A stretch of 64,000 nucleotides of DNA from Saccharina japonica (lineage: Eukaryota > Sar > Phaeophyceae > Laminariales > Laminariaceae). Both the position numbers and the translations under genes were made by a program. The stretch spans positions 309,530 through 373,529 of the forward strand of contig MEHQ01001971.1 of assembly GCA_008828725.1 (NCBI GenBank), read 5' to 3'. The notes under the pieces were generated by a model. The model saw nothing but the letters and a program-made list of their open reading frames with translations, did no database searches and was not told where the DNA came from. This document shows, piece after piece, positions 1 through 12,599 of this stretch; position 1 is the first letter of the stretch; each line of letters begins with the position of its first letter.

Positions 1-442
1 TTTTCCTTCCAGCTTCCGTCTTTTGGAATTCGTTTTAGTTCGGCACCTTCACGCCACGGTTAGCTTACATGGCTTTCGTCTTCATCGCAACCCGCTTGCT
101 GTTGGCATATCGAAGCCTTTTATTCTCGTATGGCGTGTTTGCCTCACGCGTGAGGCGTTGAAGCCTCATTACGAGGCGGGGAAGATTTATGTTTTCACTT
201 ATTTGTTTCGAATAGCCGCAACTTCGAACCCCCCCCCCTTCCGATTTCTGGGATGATATGATCATTTGATCGTCGTGGGGTCTGCATTTACGACTATTCA
301 GGGTAGGCTAATGTGATGATGACATCACGTAGCTATGAGGAGGTGCAATACGTATTATTACGAGTATATATAGACAAATGCGTACGAACTCGTATGATAT
401 CACGTGACGTGCTAGAAACGGAAACGTCTCCGTAGATCGTAC

Positions 443-664
443 ATGTATGAAAATACATGGATAGTGGGATCAGCCTGGTACTTGGCGGAGCCCTACCTTC
501 GTACTCCGTTCTCGTACCCTATCGGGGTCTACCATGAGATAGGCAACAAGAAGAACTTTACCAAGGAGAAGCGTGCCCTGGCCAGCATGGACATTCCTGT
601 GTCCTCTGATGAGGGTCTTACCTTCACACTTGGGGAGTGCGCAACAAGGGTGCAAATAAAATAA
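443..664 (+). CDS. Possible coding fragment, unidentified
   Basis: A 73-codon open frame whose second half (from about 485) looks coding by codon choice and ends at TAA. Segments such as AEPYLRTPFSYPIGVYHEIG and KRALASMDIPVSSDEG are well mixed in composition, unlike the low-complexity frames around it. No family was recognised. The block AWYLAEPYLRTPF faintly recalls the region before a catalytic acidic residue in Harbinger-type transposases, but nothing else supports that. It could be a terminal exon, a transposase remnant or chance. The start codon is not supported. Confidence 0.25.
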   Translation: MYENTWIVGSAWYLAEPYLRTPFSYPIGVYHEIGNKKNFTKEKRALASMDIPVSSDEGLTFTLGECATRVQIK

Positions 665-704
665 AAACCACCTTCGTATGGTTTTCAATATTATGGATGC
701 TTTA

Positions 705-800
705 CCGCATCAAAACCGGTTAAACCGGTTTTCGGTTAACCGGTTAAAACCGGCTGAAAAAAACGGTTAAACCGGTTTTTTTATTGTTGGGAATAACGCC
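705..800. repeat. CCGGTTT/AACCGG palindromic cluster
   Basis: Repeated AACCGGTT and CGGTTAAACCGG units in both orientations over about 90 bp, forming a strong potential hairpin. Confidence 0.6.
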
Positions 801-1262
801 TCCTATCCGGTTTTCGGTTTTTCGAATATGCCATCCGGTGCCCATCTCTAGTTTTGACTGATTTAATGACGATGATATTATTATTTTTTCGGCTTGTATT
901 CAATTTTAGGATGCATTTTAGTATGGACATACCACGTAAATAAAACTCACACAATCATTGTAGGTGGAATTAAGGTGCGAATAAATCAACCAACTCAGGA
1001 GGGTACCGGTAGGCGTTTGGATCGTTTACCCTGTTTTTTTTTTGACGTGGGTAACCGCGGGAAAAAATCGTCCAAGTCGGGCAGAAAGAGCCGCGAATCA
1101 CTCGTTTTTTGTATTATGCTTTGTTAATTTGCCGCATGCCTGGTAAGGTGTACACAGGGTCCCCCCTTTTGAGCTGGGTTATGCCTGAGATCTCTGTCAG
1201 TCGCCCGCAAATCTGTGATATCTGTGATTTCTGAAATAGGTAGCCTTCCGCCACCAACCCAC

Positions 1263-1402
1263 CCACGTCAGTTGACGATACTGCTGTAGTTGACGATACT
1301 GACTGTACAGCAGTTGACGATACTGTTTTAAATAGTTCAAAATGGCCATACGGTGGCCATACGGTGACCATACGGTGACCATACGGTGAGCATATGGTGA
1401 CG
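1263..1402. repeat. Two adjacent short tandem repeats
   Basis: Three copies of TTGACGATACTG (1270-1325) are followed by five copies of an 11-bp unit, CCATACGGTGA and variants (1342-1402). No coding role is apparent. Confidence 0.7.
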
Positions 1403-2411
1403 CGTGCCACGATAGAGATACTGGGCCTTTTTTTGGCTCGATATTTTTTTTTCTGAATGACCTTGAATGACGTATTGAAGTATTAAAGTATTAAAGGCTC
1501 CTTAACCCTAAACCGTCGGACCCTTTCATTCTTGTCTTCTTGTCTTGCAGAATGTTTCATTTTATCCATTGGCCATCAGATTGTTCATCGGGTAGCACTT
1601 TGTAGTTTCCTCCAAAATCGTTTTTTTTTTTGTGAGGTAATAGTCCTCAAGTGATAAGTCACCACCCTCAGAAGGCAGAAACATGATGGTGCACCTCTAC
1701 CGCAGCTGACGATAGTGTATTAATAGTGAGAGTGATACAGTAATACTCGTAGAGTGATAGAGTGTAAGGCATGCCTTCTCTTTTGGAAAAACACTGCCAT
1801 ATCACCGCTGCACCCTGTGCCCTCACTACTACTGTGGTAGCATGCATGTACCATGGGTGTACACGGCGGAAACATGGCCCTCACTACTCTACACGCCCAT
1901 CGCACGATAGAGGTAGCAGCTAGAGTACATAGCATAGTTAGCATAGTTAGCATAGTTAGTTTTGATGAGGCTCCTCGCTTTTTAGGGGCTCTATCTCTGC
2001 CTCGTCACCCGAACACTAACTCTGACAAAATTATCAAATTGTCAAATGATCAAATGCAAACACGGTGAAGAATCAATGGTCTACTGCAGGTATTATGTAC
2101 CGGAACCACATGTACTATAAAAAGCATGCCATATAAGGCGAATGCCTTACTGCAAGGGTGCGTTAGTCAGAAATTTTTTCGCCGAAATGTATCACCCCTA
2201 CCGTGAACACGCCTTTCCTAACCATTCAGATCCTCTACAGATCCTGTAACCAGTCCCGTGAAAAATCGTAGGAGCTAATTGGGCCATACTCGTAGCTGCA
2301 AGGTACCTGGTGTATGTTTCTGTTCGCGTCGGGATGATGTCGTTGACGCGGAACGTAGCTTGTTGTTGCCAGCTTGGCGAGTAGAGTGTTGTTTTCGATG
2401 TGTCTCACTCG

Positions 2412-2561
2412 TGCCTTGCCTTGCCTTGCCTTGCCTTGCCTTGCCTTGCCTTGCCTTGCCTTGCCTTGCCTTGCCTTGCCTTGCCTTGCCTTGCCTTGCC
2501 TTGCCTTGCCTTGCCTTGCCTCGCCTTGCCTCGCCTTGCCTCGCCTTGCCTTGTTTTTTCT
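2412..2561. repeat. (CCTTG)n microsatellite
   Basis: About 30 copies of the pentamer CCTTG. They are pure to about 2520 and then interrupted by CCTCG units. Because the unit is 5 bp, all three frames read as a Leu-Ala-Leu-Pro-Cys pattern, giving misleading long open frames. Confidence 0.95.
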
Positions 2562-2619
2562 TGTTTTATGCGCTGCACTGCGCTGCTCGACACCTGTTGC
2601 AATATCGGCAATAGCGGCA

Positions 2620-2716
2620 ATAGCGGTGACTTTGGCGACACGGATGCGACCTCGAAAGATGAGAAGGCGGCGGTGGGCGTCAAATGGCTCAAGAGCCGCC
2701 AGCGTCCTACACTCCT
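2620..2716 (+). CDS. Possible upstream exon of the TKL pseudokinase gene
   Basis: A coding-like stretch with a good donor (CTCCT|gtgagt at 2716/2717). It reads DTDATSKDEKAAVGVKWLKS and leaves two bases of a codon, which is the phase needed to join the exon beginning at 4036. The acceptor is not clear; an AG within the CAATAG repeat near 2618-2628 is one option. If it is real, the kinase protein starts further upstream than the Met proposed at 4085. Confidence 0.3.
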
Positions 2717-4084
2717 GTGAGTTACTATTATTTTATACCTGGTATCATAGTATTACGGGATTGTGGTTGACTTCAAATCCCGGGGGTATCTTGAGCTGAA
2801 AAGGGAGAACACAGCAGGCCTTTGTTCCTCGTACCAGCTACTACTAGTAATTCTACTCGTATGCGTATGACATGATATTATATGATATTATATTATATAA
2901 TATGATATGATAGCCACGGGGCGAGAACGAAGAACACAGAAAAGCTTATCAAACCTAAACAAACAAAAAAATAGCCACTTTAAAGGCAAGTAACACCGAC
3001 CAGCCCAAACGACTTCATTATAGTTATTATAGTTATTATAGTTACTGTAGTTCTACAAATGCGTCAGCTGTGAGTTGGACCGGACCGATTGAGTGGTTGA
3101 AGGTCAACTTTGCTGGAAGCTAAGTTATACCGGTACATCAGGCGCGTTTGTTTTTATTCTATTTACAATAATGTGTCAGTTATTACGAGTGAATGCGAGT
3201 GTTCTAATTTGGACGCCTTTTATTTTAGGGACCCAAATCGAACACACCAACGCACACAACTTGACGACGGTTGGAATACTCTAGCGACAGCTATACGAGT
3301 AACGATCTTGTGGTACCTTAAACATTATAAAAACACGTGAGATGTCATATCGAAACGTTAGTCCGAACTCATCTTTGCAAGCTTCGTGCGATACTATTCA
3401 TGCTATTAATAGTCATACGGCGGTTGTATGTTTCAGTAGTGTGGTAAAATTCACTAGTAATAGGAAATAAGCAAGAAGCACAGCATCAGCGGGCTACCAT
3501 TGATTCGGTAGGTATTATTCATCTCGTAGCCGGACGTATAGCGCCATCGTCGACGAAAAACATGTTATTACCAGCGAATGCGAGTCTCTATTTTTTTACG
3601 GCCACAAAACAATAGAGACCCTTTTATCGGTTGCCTCAACACCGCCGCTTCCGCCGTCAGTCCCGCACACAACTTGACAACACTTGCAAATATCATAACG
3701 GTACTGCGCGAGTTCCTAGCGACATCTATACCATCATTAACTGGAAACGGATACGCCGACGGAGCGTTAGTAGTGCGTAGTTTAGCTCTATCTTGCTATC
3801 CCGGCTACGGCTGTAGCAAAACGTGCGACAGCTCTTATCTTGTTATTTCATGTTCCGCTGTACCAAAGCGTGGGACGACTGGTATGTTGTTTTTCCCCGC
3901 ACCGCTGTAGTAAAGCGTGGGATGATTCTTCTGTCTTGGTCTACCCGGCGTTGACTTCAAGAAAAGTGTGTGATGGTTATTTGTTGTTTAATTACTTGAC
4001 AAAAACAACACCGTTGTGCCTTCCCCGGCTTTCAGGGACGCGCCTGTACGGCGATCGAAGCAGGGGTTTCCGCGGTCTTCAAGC

Positions 4085-7000
4085 ATGGACGATGGAAGCG
4101 GCGGGAGCTTCTGCCCACGGGCTATGTTCAGGTGGGATACGACGCTATATATCATAGACGAGTATAGGACAATATCATAGGGCGTTACTCTAATGTTATC
4201 AAAGATACCAGGAGACGGCATTTTCTTTTATCACCCCCTTCACTGACGGCATATATATATTATGTTTTTCCTTGACTGACGACAAACCGCTAGGCTTCAG
4301 TATGTAACACTCGGATGCACACCCTTGACTGATCGGTGCACGTTTCCCCTCGACTGGCCGTCTCCTCACTCCTGACATATGTCGTATTTATGTCAACCAT
4401 GCTGTGTATCAACCATGCTGTGTACCACCCATGACGCGTACCACTAAACATCATGGTCTTCAAAGCTGATCAACTACCTGGTACGATGTATGTCAAGTAC
4501 CTGGTATGCTGTTTTATGAACCACGCTGTATATCGTATATCGACCATGCAGTTCATCGACCATGCTGTTTAGCGACCATGCGGTTTCTCGACTTCCAGAC
4601 ATGCTGCTTGTAAACCATGCTGCTTTCAATCAATACACTATTTATGAACCATGCTGTGTACCAACCATGATGTTTGTCAACCATGATGCTGTTGTTTTGT
4701 CAACCGTATTCGCGCCGTGTGGTTCTTATGTCCTTATGTTCTTATTCTTAATATTGCCCGGCCATGCCCACTGCGCAGTCCCGACCGGTTCAACGCTTTC
4801 GCGGGTGCTCTGAGCATGGGAGGCAGCGTCGACGACAGCTTGTGTGACAGCTCTGTCCGCAGGTACGACATCGATATTGCGCACATATCGGGTACATCGC
4901 GATGTAGATCATCTAGATCATGTAGATCATCTACTGCTGTAGATCCTCACCTGCCGTTGTGATATGGTGTGCAGGACCTGTACACTGTAACACAGATCCA
5001 ACCCGAGAGACGTGCGCTACTACCTCTAGATCATGCAGATTGCACTCCTCACACCCGGCAACATGAACTAGATCATACAGATCATACAGATCAGGAGTAG
5101 CTGCCCTGAAATATCTAGATCATTTACTGGGGATTGTTCATCTGTCCTACGTGTGATATTGTGTGATAGCTTTGTCCGCACCTACTTATGTAATGTTATA
5201 TTTTTAACCTTTATGTTTGTTTTCCCTTGTTTTATTATGGGGGCCCATAGTTAATAGGACCAAATATTGTTATTAAAAAAAGCGAAATATATAGGTTTTT
5301 GTGTCTACCGTAGGTCCTATTAACTAGTGTTTACTAGTGTTTACTATGCCCCCCCGTAAATAGTTGCCTTTATATCGCGTTTCCTATGTTTTCGGGTGTA
5401 CGTTTGTACCATGGGCACTACTAGAATTGTGATGGGATTGTTGTCTTTGCACGTGCAACTACACTAGTCGCCAGTCTACCGTTTCTTTGTGTCATAGCCG
5501 ATATAGCCGATAGCCGTGCCACTTTGTGGTGTCACCACCCGTGCTTGGTGTACCCTACCTATTCTTACAACTGCGTACTACTTTCTCATGCCGCCAGCCA
5601 TGATTCCTCGTCACCGAAGATCTAGAAATTCGTACGTATTGTAGAACAGTAGCTGATGACTATTTACTTATTCATGGTACAGCAGTACTGTAGTTCGGTT
5701 CGATAGACACACCGCACGACACCGCGGTCTCCTTTTTTTTTCGTTGGCTGAGGCCTTCGCTGGAATGGGTTATGTGAGGAATGTACCACGGTGTGTGGGA
5801 TTTGGTATTCGTACAGTACAGTTCAGCAGTGCCCTCAGCTACTATTAATAGTGGCACACCCCTGACGACCTGCTGGTACATGGTACATGGTACATGCCGC
5901 GTGGTATCTAATATTACGGGGGACCCTATTAATAGCATAGTAAATATAGGGCCTACGGTACACAAACAAATATGTATGTTTCCCTTTTTTTACCAGCAAT
6001 ATTTGGCGCTATTTACTAGTGTTTACTATGCTCCCCCGTAACAGTACCGTTTAATAATACCGTCCACCACGAAAGACGCCCAACGTCACCTCTTTTTTCT
6101 CTCTTACAGCACGGTATGTCTGGTTTTTTCTTGTGGTTTAGTCCTTTCCGTCCTTTTTGTCCTCTGTTTCTATTTGTCTCTGTTTGTGCAGCTTCATAAC
6201 TACGGGAACGCGTAACTCGTCGTCTACTAGCCTCGTGAGCGGAAGAGGCCTGTCCGACCGCAAGCTCCTCGCTCCGCAGTTGTCGAGCAGCGAGAAGCAG
6301 ACGGTCGCACGGTAAGATTAAGTTCATTTCCTTGCCCCTTTTTTGCTATTTTTATTTGAAAATGTTAAGAATTAAAGTGAGATGGGAAAAAACCTCAAAA
6401 CTTGATATTGCTATACCTGGTATGTATACTCGGGAGTATATAGCTGTAGTGTATGAATAACCCGGAATTGTAAGGACCGTTTTGTTTTTATGTTCTTACC
6501 CAAACCGTCCCTATATCTCCGATCAGAATGGTAGACTACTCGTAGACTACTCTCACCACTTTGGAGGTCCCAGTGTCCAAAACACTAAACATAAATCCAT
6601 CCAAATGTTTTTTTCGTCGTGGTCCGTCCGTCCTCCTTAAGGCTGATGTTAATTTTGACCCCTAACAAAAGTGGTTGTATGGGATCTGCCATTTCTGCCA
6701 TTGCTGGCAGTATGTGATTGGTGTCCGTAATTGGTTTTTGTTCGCGAAAACATCGAATAATCAACATGTTTTTTTTGGTTGGTGTGACTCCTCCATCAGC
6801 CTCAAGATCAAGCGAGCAGACGTGCACTTCGGGTACAACACCGTCAGGGGCAGCGCTAGAGTCTACAAAGCCACGCTCAACGGGGAGGTTTGTGCTGCTA
6901 AGGTGAGAGATAGGCCTCCAAGTACACAGCTGTGCTCATAAAGGTATACCTCTTTTACCCAAAACTCGGGTACTCGCGAGTAATACCCGTCCCGCCAAAT

Positions 7001-10000
7001 ACTCGTCATATGTACGAGTAGCACTCAATGCTCGCCGATAATTTAGGCCCCGGGACTTATTACCCGTCCAGCCGCTACTCGTCACGAGTACGAGCAGCGC
7101 CCAATACTCGCCAATAATTGGGGCCCGGGTACCCGTTGTTTCAACTTATCATTCCGGAAATCACGCCCCGTGGGCAGTATTTCCTACCAGTACACCTGTA
7201 CACTAAATCTCTAGGGAAGCCCGCTCGGAAGCTCTGTTGGGCAATTTTAGTAGTTTCACAGTACGAGTTGAGTTGTTATCCGTTTTGCCAAAAACCCGGG
7301 TGCTCGTGGTTACCCGTGTTTCACCCTGGAAACCCCGGGGAGGGCAACTTATCATCCCGTAATAACGTCCCCGCGTCAGTATTTTGTACACAATATGCAG
7401 GAAACCCACCTTAAATCGATACTCTCCCACACACCCCACAACTCCCGAGTACCCTTAATAGCCAAATATTATCGCGAGTACCCGGGGTTTCCCCTTCCCC
7501 GTCAAATTGGCGAATCCTCGCTGACCGGCTGGCCACGAGTACTCGGCGGGGTAAACCTATGCCTCCAACCCAACAGGGGGAGAGCACAGACAGCTTTGTT
7601 TGTTTTTGCACAACGCTTGGTTATATGTTGTACGTGCCGTAACTGTATTCCACTCTCAACCCAAATGTAGTTGATAGCGTTCATAGTGTGATAGTGTTGG
7701 ATAGTGTTGATAGTGTTCATATGCCTTATAGGTGAGGCATATGAACATTATCAACACTCCCAACAGTCGGACGCCGCAGACTAGTATTAGTAATACGTTC
7801 CTCTATGACGGCGAGGTGGGGATACATGGCAATGCAACACATTAGTACCCGCCCCTATGATGTCTTTGCACAACTGGAACAAGTTATTTTCATTTCAGTA
7901 GATTCATGTTTTGCTCCCCTTGTTTTGGTGTGTGGCGCGGTTGGTGTGGCAGGTCCTGAATATCCTGGGTATGTCGAAGGAGGCACAAACGGACGTCTTC
8001 GAAACCTTCGACGCAGAGCTCTTCGCCCTCTCCCGCCTGAACACTACCAACATCGTCAAGGTACGGTATGAAACTTAGTTAATACTTGTATTGCTCAACT
8101 CTACCAATCGCCAAGGTACATTCATATTACTATTTACTATTGCTACAGCAGTAGACTATTGCTACGGCAGTAGAGTATTGAAACAAAGCAGAGCATATTT
8201 TGTATTGCGACGTACTACTATGGATACGATATATTAAGCAGTACTGCTAGTATCTGGCAAAATCAAACCATAGGGTTTTACTATTCGCAGCACATTGCAG
8301 TATACCTGGTACAGCACAGTACAGTGCAGTACAATGCGTACGGCACAGCACGTAACATTGCAGCCCACAGTACTCTAGTTCAGTATCAGGTACTTGGCAG
8401 CATGTCACATTTGAGCGGTAGTATATACGCATATAATACAGGACAGAACAGTAGTGCATCCCAAGTTTGACTCTACCTTACCTTACCTTACCTTACCTTA
8501 CCTTACCTTACCTTACCTTACCTTACCCTACCCTGACTCCTTACCTTACCCTTACCCGTTACTGCCTTACTCGCACCTTGTCCTCGCTCCAAGGTTCACG
8601 GCGCGTCTGTATCTTCGGCTGAGATAGTGGTGGTGTCCGAGTTCGTGGACGGGGGCGTGTTGCGGCAGTTGCTCGACAACCGCTCCAAGCAGAAGCTCCT
8701 CAACAACAGGTACAGGAGTTGCATGTTAAGGTTGGCGGTGCTCATGGTGGATGTAGCCCGTTGCAGAGTATAACTATGTGAATTGTGATGGTAATTGTGA
8801 CGCTTGGACTTATTCGCTGCCCTGTCTCTGTGTGATTTGATGTTCTGGAATTGACAGAATGCTAACGTAATGCTGCACCATATGTGGCTGTGATGGTGGC
8901 TTGGGTTTCTGCGCTGCCCTTGCCCGTGGTTTTGATGCTCTGGAATTTGTAGAATGCCAACGTAATGTATCGTATGTCCTTGTTATGGCCAGTGTTTTAG
9001 CTTGGACTCCTTTGTTGCCCCTGCCCACGAGTACATGTTTTGGAATTGAGAGAATGCTAATGTAAGGCGTAATGCATCATATGTGATATGGATATTAACT
9101 TCTGTGCTGGCCCTGCGCGTGATTTGATAATCGCATCTCATCATTTGGAATTGCCAGAATGCGGCTTGTGATCGCAATGGACGTGGCGGCGGGCATGAAG
9201 AGCCTGTACGCGCACGGCATGCAGCACCGAAAGCTGACTTCAAGCGCCATCCTTCTCACCAGCGACTACCGAGCTAAGGTGAGGGTATGCCCCACCTGAT
9301 GCAGCTCATACAGCGCATACAGCTGATAGAGTGCGACGGTAGAGGAGTGCACACCATTTTTGGGAGGTTCCTGACTTGAGGAGGTCTCACCTCTCCCAAG
9401 AACTGACTTTGCTCAAAACTGCACGCTTAACGCGACGAACACATATCCCGCGCCTTAAGTTCTATAGTGAACACCATTGCGAAGATAAACCACGTCGGGT
9501 GGTTGTGGTGTGGATTAGTAGTATAGAGCGAGGTGGGTCGGTACCCCGGGTCTACACGGAACGGAGTGACAGACCCTCTTTGGTGTGACCTACCTTGAAC
9601 TTCTGTGTGATGTATTGAGGCGGTACTATCTAGGGAAAGGGGGTTTGGTATCCACATTGGTAATAAGGGCAGTTTTTCAAGGCAGAAGCTCCGTTAGTCA
9701 TTACTATTTACTATTGATAGTATTAATAGAACTGCTATGTGACGTGACTGATACCGTGTTGCACTTGATGCACGAGTGTGTGTGCCCCCCCCCCCCCCCC
9801 CCGCGCCCCCCCCCCCCGCGCCTGCGCCGCTTGTGGTTTTCGCTCCATTTCGTCACACGCCTATAGGTCGGTTTGTTTTGCACGAAAAATTGACTTGTCT
9901 CGAGCTACTGGTATCAAACTCGCACTGAAGTTTTTTTTTATGTGATAGTGTGTGATAGTGTGACCCGTGCTGTTAAGAAGCCCCCGCGCACCCTCTCTCG

Positions 10001-11350
10001 CTTCCCTCATCCGTTCCGTTCCTTGTCTTGACTTCTTTCCTGATGTTTCTTTCCTTCTTGGCCCTCGATCCCCCCCCCCCCTCTCGCTTGTTTGTTTTCC
10101 CCCTCCCTTGCTTCCCTTGATTGTCCTTTCCTCGGTTTTGTTTTTCGCTGTCTCTCCAGATCGTTGGGGTCGGTCTGTCGATGACGACCGAGATAATCGC
10201 CTTCTTCCAAGGCAAAGAGGCCGACGGAGAAGAGCAGGAGGAGGAGATCTTGCCGTGGGCATCGCGCGAGGTGCTGGCCGGAGCCGGGTTCAGCGAAAAG
10301 AGCGACGTCTACAGCTTCGGGATCGTCTTGTGGGAGATGATGCAGACGGACGGCGCTAAGCCTTACGCGGGTCTTACCCCGAACGAGGTGGGTGATATAT
10401 GAGTGACCCCGAAAACTTTTGGGGGGGGGGAGAATTTTATGTACCACATAAAAATCTGTAAAAGGATAGTTTGCCGAATCCCGTACTGTATCCTACGTAA
10501 TCATTTACAGTAAAAGGCCACTGGTGGTGTGTGGGCGAATGGGCCAATGGGCCAAAATATTGCTTCAAGTATCACCACACTTGCAGGTATAAAAGACAGT
10601 ACAATGCAGTACATGTCGTGGAATTAACTGCGTTGTATAGTATTTTATAGTATGCAGCGGCTGCTGCAGCACCCAACGTGAGTCCCGTGATGCCAGTACA
10701 GCTGTCTGTCAACTATCAGCACTGAAAAACAGAACGTATTCTTATCATTATTGTGCCAGGAATGTATATGTGTAGTGTACTGTACCTAGTATGTAATTGG
10801 CGAGATCAATCCTATCATTTATATTTTCCATTCCAATAGTCTACCTGGCATTCTTCATCCCAAGTATGTATTGAACATGTGTTGTCGCGAACTGCGTAGC
10901 AACCTTGCCTCGAATCTTGCCTCAAACTTCGCCTCCAATCTAGCCTCAAATCTTGACGCCGCCCGTTCGTTCGTTTGCCGTTCCTTTCACCTTCAAGGTG
11001 GTTGGGGCCATGTGCTGTCGCGTACTGCGTAACAACCTTGCCTCAAATCTTGACTCAAATCTTGACGCCGCCCGTACATTTACCGCTCCTTCCATCTCTC
11101 GTTGAAGGTGGTCGGCGCTAAGTACAATGGCGAGGGGCCAGCGATTTCGCGGCATTGTAATCCCGCGATCAGAAGCTTGATGGAGAGCTGCTGGAGCAAT
11201 CTTCCGGCTGATCGACCCTCTTTCGACAAGATTTGCGACATCCTACAGGCCATCACCCTTGACCTAGGCAACCAAACAAAATCACCCCATGCTACTAGGA
11301 TGACTGGGGGAAGTACGGGCACCTCTGCGGGCGCCATGTCCGTACCATGA
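4085..11350 (+). CDS. TKL-family protein pseudokinase, nine exons
   Basis: Exons: 4085-4131, 4779-4862, 6192-6311, 6800-6902, 7953-8060, 8594-8709, 9158-9278, 10160-10387, 11108-11350. All borders are GT-AG and every phase agrees, giving 389 residues. Residues 1-84 are Ser/Gly-rich and unassigned. The kinase fold runs from about 85 to 360. The beta3 lysine is kept (CAAK, K118), as are the alphaC Glu (about E140), the SDVYSFGIVLWEM helix (D282) and the C-lobe CW..LPADRPSF motif. The catalytic loop reads HRKLTSSAILL (216-226) where active TKLs have HRDLKSSNILL: the base Asp, Lys and Asn are all replaced. DFG reads GVG (236-238) and the glycine loop is degenerate. Inference: no phosphotransfer, possibly nucleotide binding or scaffolding. 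The Met at 4085 is a guess, since the frame stays open upstream to an acceptor at 4035. Exons 4-9 are strong, the first two moderate. Confidence 0.85.
4390..4700. repeat. Degenerate CAACCATGCTGT repeat
   Basis: Around fifteen imperfect copies of a 17-24 bp unit containing ACCATGCTGT, lying in the first intron of the pseudokinase gene. Confidence 0.65.
4861..5145 (+). repeat. Dispersed repeat, copy 1 (GATCAT-rich)
   Basis: About 280 bp resembling 12600-12850. Shared blocks in order are a GGTACGACATC-like start, AGATCATCTACTG, CACCCGGCAACATGA and ACTGGGGAT. Identity is moderate, with indels, so it is an old dispersed element of unknown type. It begins at the donor of pseudokinase exon 2 and lies in the intron. 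Confidence 0.6.
8475..8535. repeat. (CCTTA)n microsatellite
   Basis: About 11 pure CCTTA units, then CCCTA/CCTTA variants, in the intron before kinase exon 6. It does not match the usual algal telomere repeat. Confidence 0.9.
9784..9820. repeat. Poly-C tract
   Basis: Runs of C broken by GCG in the intron between kinase exons 7 and 8. Length is likely uncertain in the assembly. Confidence 0.9.
10880..11120 (+). repeat. Tandem duplication carrying a second 3' splice site
   Basis: Two adjacent copies of about 110-130 bp. The first starts at TGTTGTCGCGAACTGCGTAG (near 10880), the second at TGCTGTCGCGTACTGCGTAA (near 11011). Each runs through CTTGCCTC and CTTGACGCCGCCCGT blocks to an AAG|GTGGT acceptor. 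The downstream acceptor (exon from 11108) opens the real last kinase exon. The upstream one (exon from 10998) would read about 35 codons and stop before the true exon, so its use would give a protein without the end of the C-lobe. Confidence 0.75.
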
Positions 11351-11944
11351 TCAGTAGGCGCTATGTATTATGTTGGTATCTTGGTCTGCTACGTAGATGT
11401 GACGTGCGTACTACCGGGTATGTATGATGGCGGCAGCGGAGGCGTGTAGCGTAGGCCTTCGGTAGTGAGTGAGTGAGGTAGTGAGGTAGTGAGTGACCCT
11501 CTCTGGTTGTGCCAAAAAATTGTAGTTTTTTTTCACGTTTTTTTTCGATGACCTTTTTATAAGATCGGTTTTGGTTTGGTTTGGTTTGGTACCGCCCCCC
11601 ACTCCCACCCCCCCCTACCCCCCTACCCCATTGATCGGAAAGACAAGATTCACCGATGGAGGTGGACTCTAATGCATATTTGTGATTTTTCATCTTGGCA
11701 CGGTGGTTGCACTCGTTCTACACTACCTCGAACTGCTCGTGGGACCACGGGACCAACCTATCCCACTTACGGTACCCATGGGGTATGGGGCCATGCACCA
11801 TGCCACAGCCATGTTACTCGAGAACTACGACCTCCAGTTCCTTGTTTTTTTATACATTTTATGTTTTTTGTTGGTTTTCCTTTTGAGAGCTGCGTGCCGT
11901 GTTTTGTCACCAGACACCCCCCCCCCCCCCCGCGCACCCTTTTT

Positions 11945-12010
11945 TGTCGGTGAAATCCCTACGTGCTTCGTCCCGGCATTGGAGGGATGCAAGGGTCTAT
12001 GGTCATACGA
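11945..12010 (+). repeat. Dispersed 60-bp repeat, copy 1
   Basis: Contains TCGGTGAAAT, then CGTCCCGGCATT and GGGATGCAAGGGTCTATGGT. It matches 15325-15385 on the same strand and 20705-20765 inverted. Confidence 0.65.
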
Positions 12011-12599
12011 CACTATGGTCACGATGACACGAGTACATCCCCCCACCCACCCTCCTCCTCCCAGAGCTATGTAGGAGAGCTGTGTGGAGAGCAGTTTGAG
12101 TAGTTTGGAGGCGGCGGATGTACCGTTGCTGTACCGTTGCTGTACCGTTGGGCTACCGTTGAGCTAAGATAATACTATAGGGACCGCCCCCGTACACTAA
12201 GACTAGTATAACTAGGATGTTATCCCCTTGATCATTGCGCACACATTCTTCGGGATAAACTATTAATAGTGTACTAGTGAAGTTTGCCTTGACATTGTTT
12301 TTCTGTGGTATGGTATTAATATAAAAGAAAAAGAAGAGAAAAAAAAAAGAGCCCTTCACAAGCCCAAAAAACCAACGGTCTTGTAATAGCGGCTTTCTGA
12401 CATTGGGTACATTGGGGGGGGGGTACGGCGGTGCAGTGTTCGCATTGCTATCGAATTGCGCATATTTTCCAGTGCTATGCGAAAGGCATAGTGCCGATCT
12501 GCGTTTGTTTGTGTTTTTTTCTTTTGAAAAAGTAAGCCAGTACTTGCCCGGGAAGGGGGGAGGGGCTTCGTGGCTTGCGTTGGATATGAGCATTTTTTT

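Larger units (their letters stand above)
1..2600. other. Gene-poor left end
   Basis: No gene can be supported here with confidence. The stretch holds one coding-like fragment (443-664), short CCGGTT and CATACGGT repeats, scattered copies of the palindrome ACTATTAATAGT, and the large CCTTG microsatellite. The base composition is patchy and open frames are short. Confidence 0.5.

Noticed and set aside
2374-2799. Long Leu-Ala-Pro-Cys open frames over the CCTTG array
   Set aside because: They arise because a pentamer repeat has no stop in any frame; only the last 100 bp look coding.
8475-8535. Interstitial telomere repeat
   Set aside because: CCTTA differs from TTTAGGG- or TTAGGG-type telomere units.
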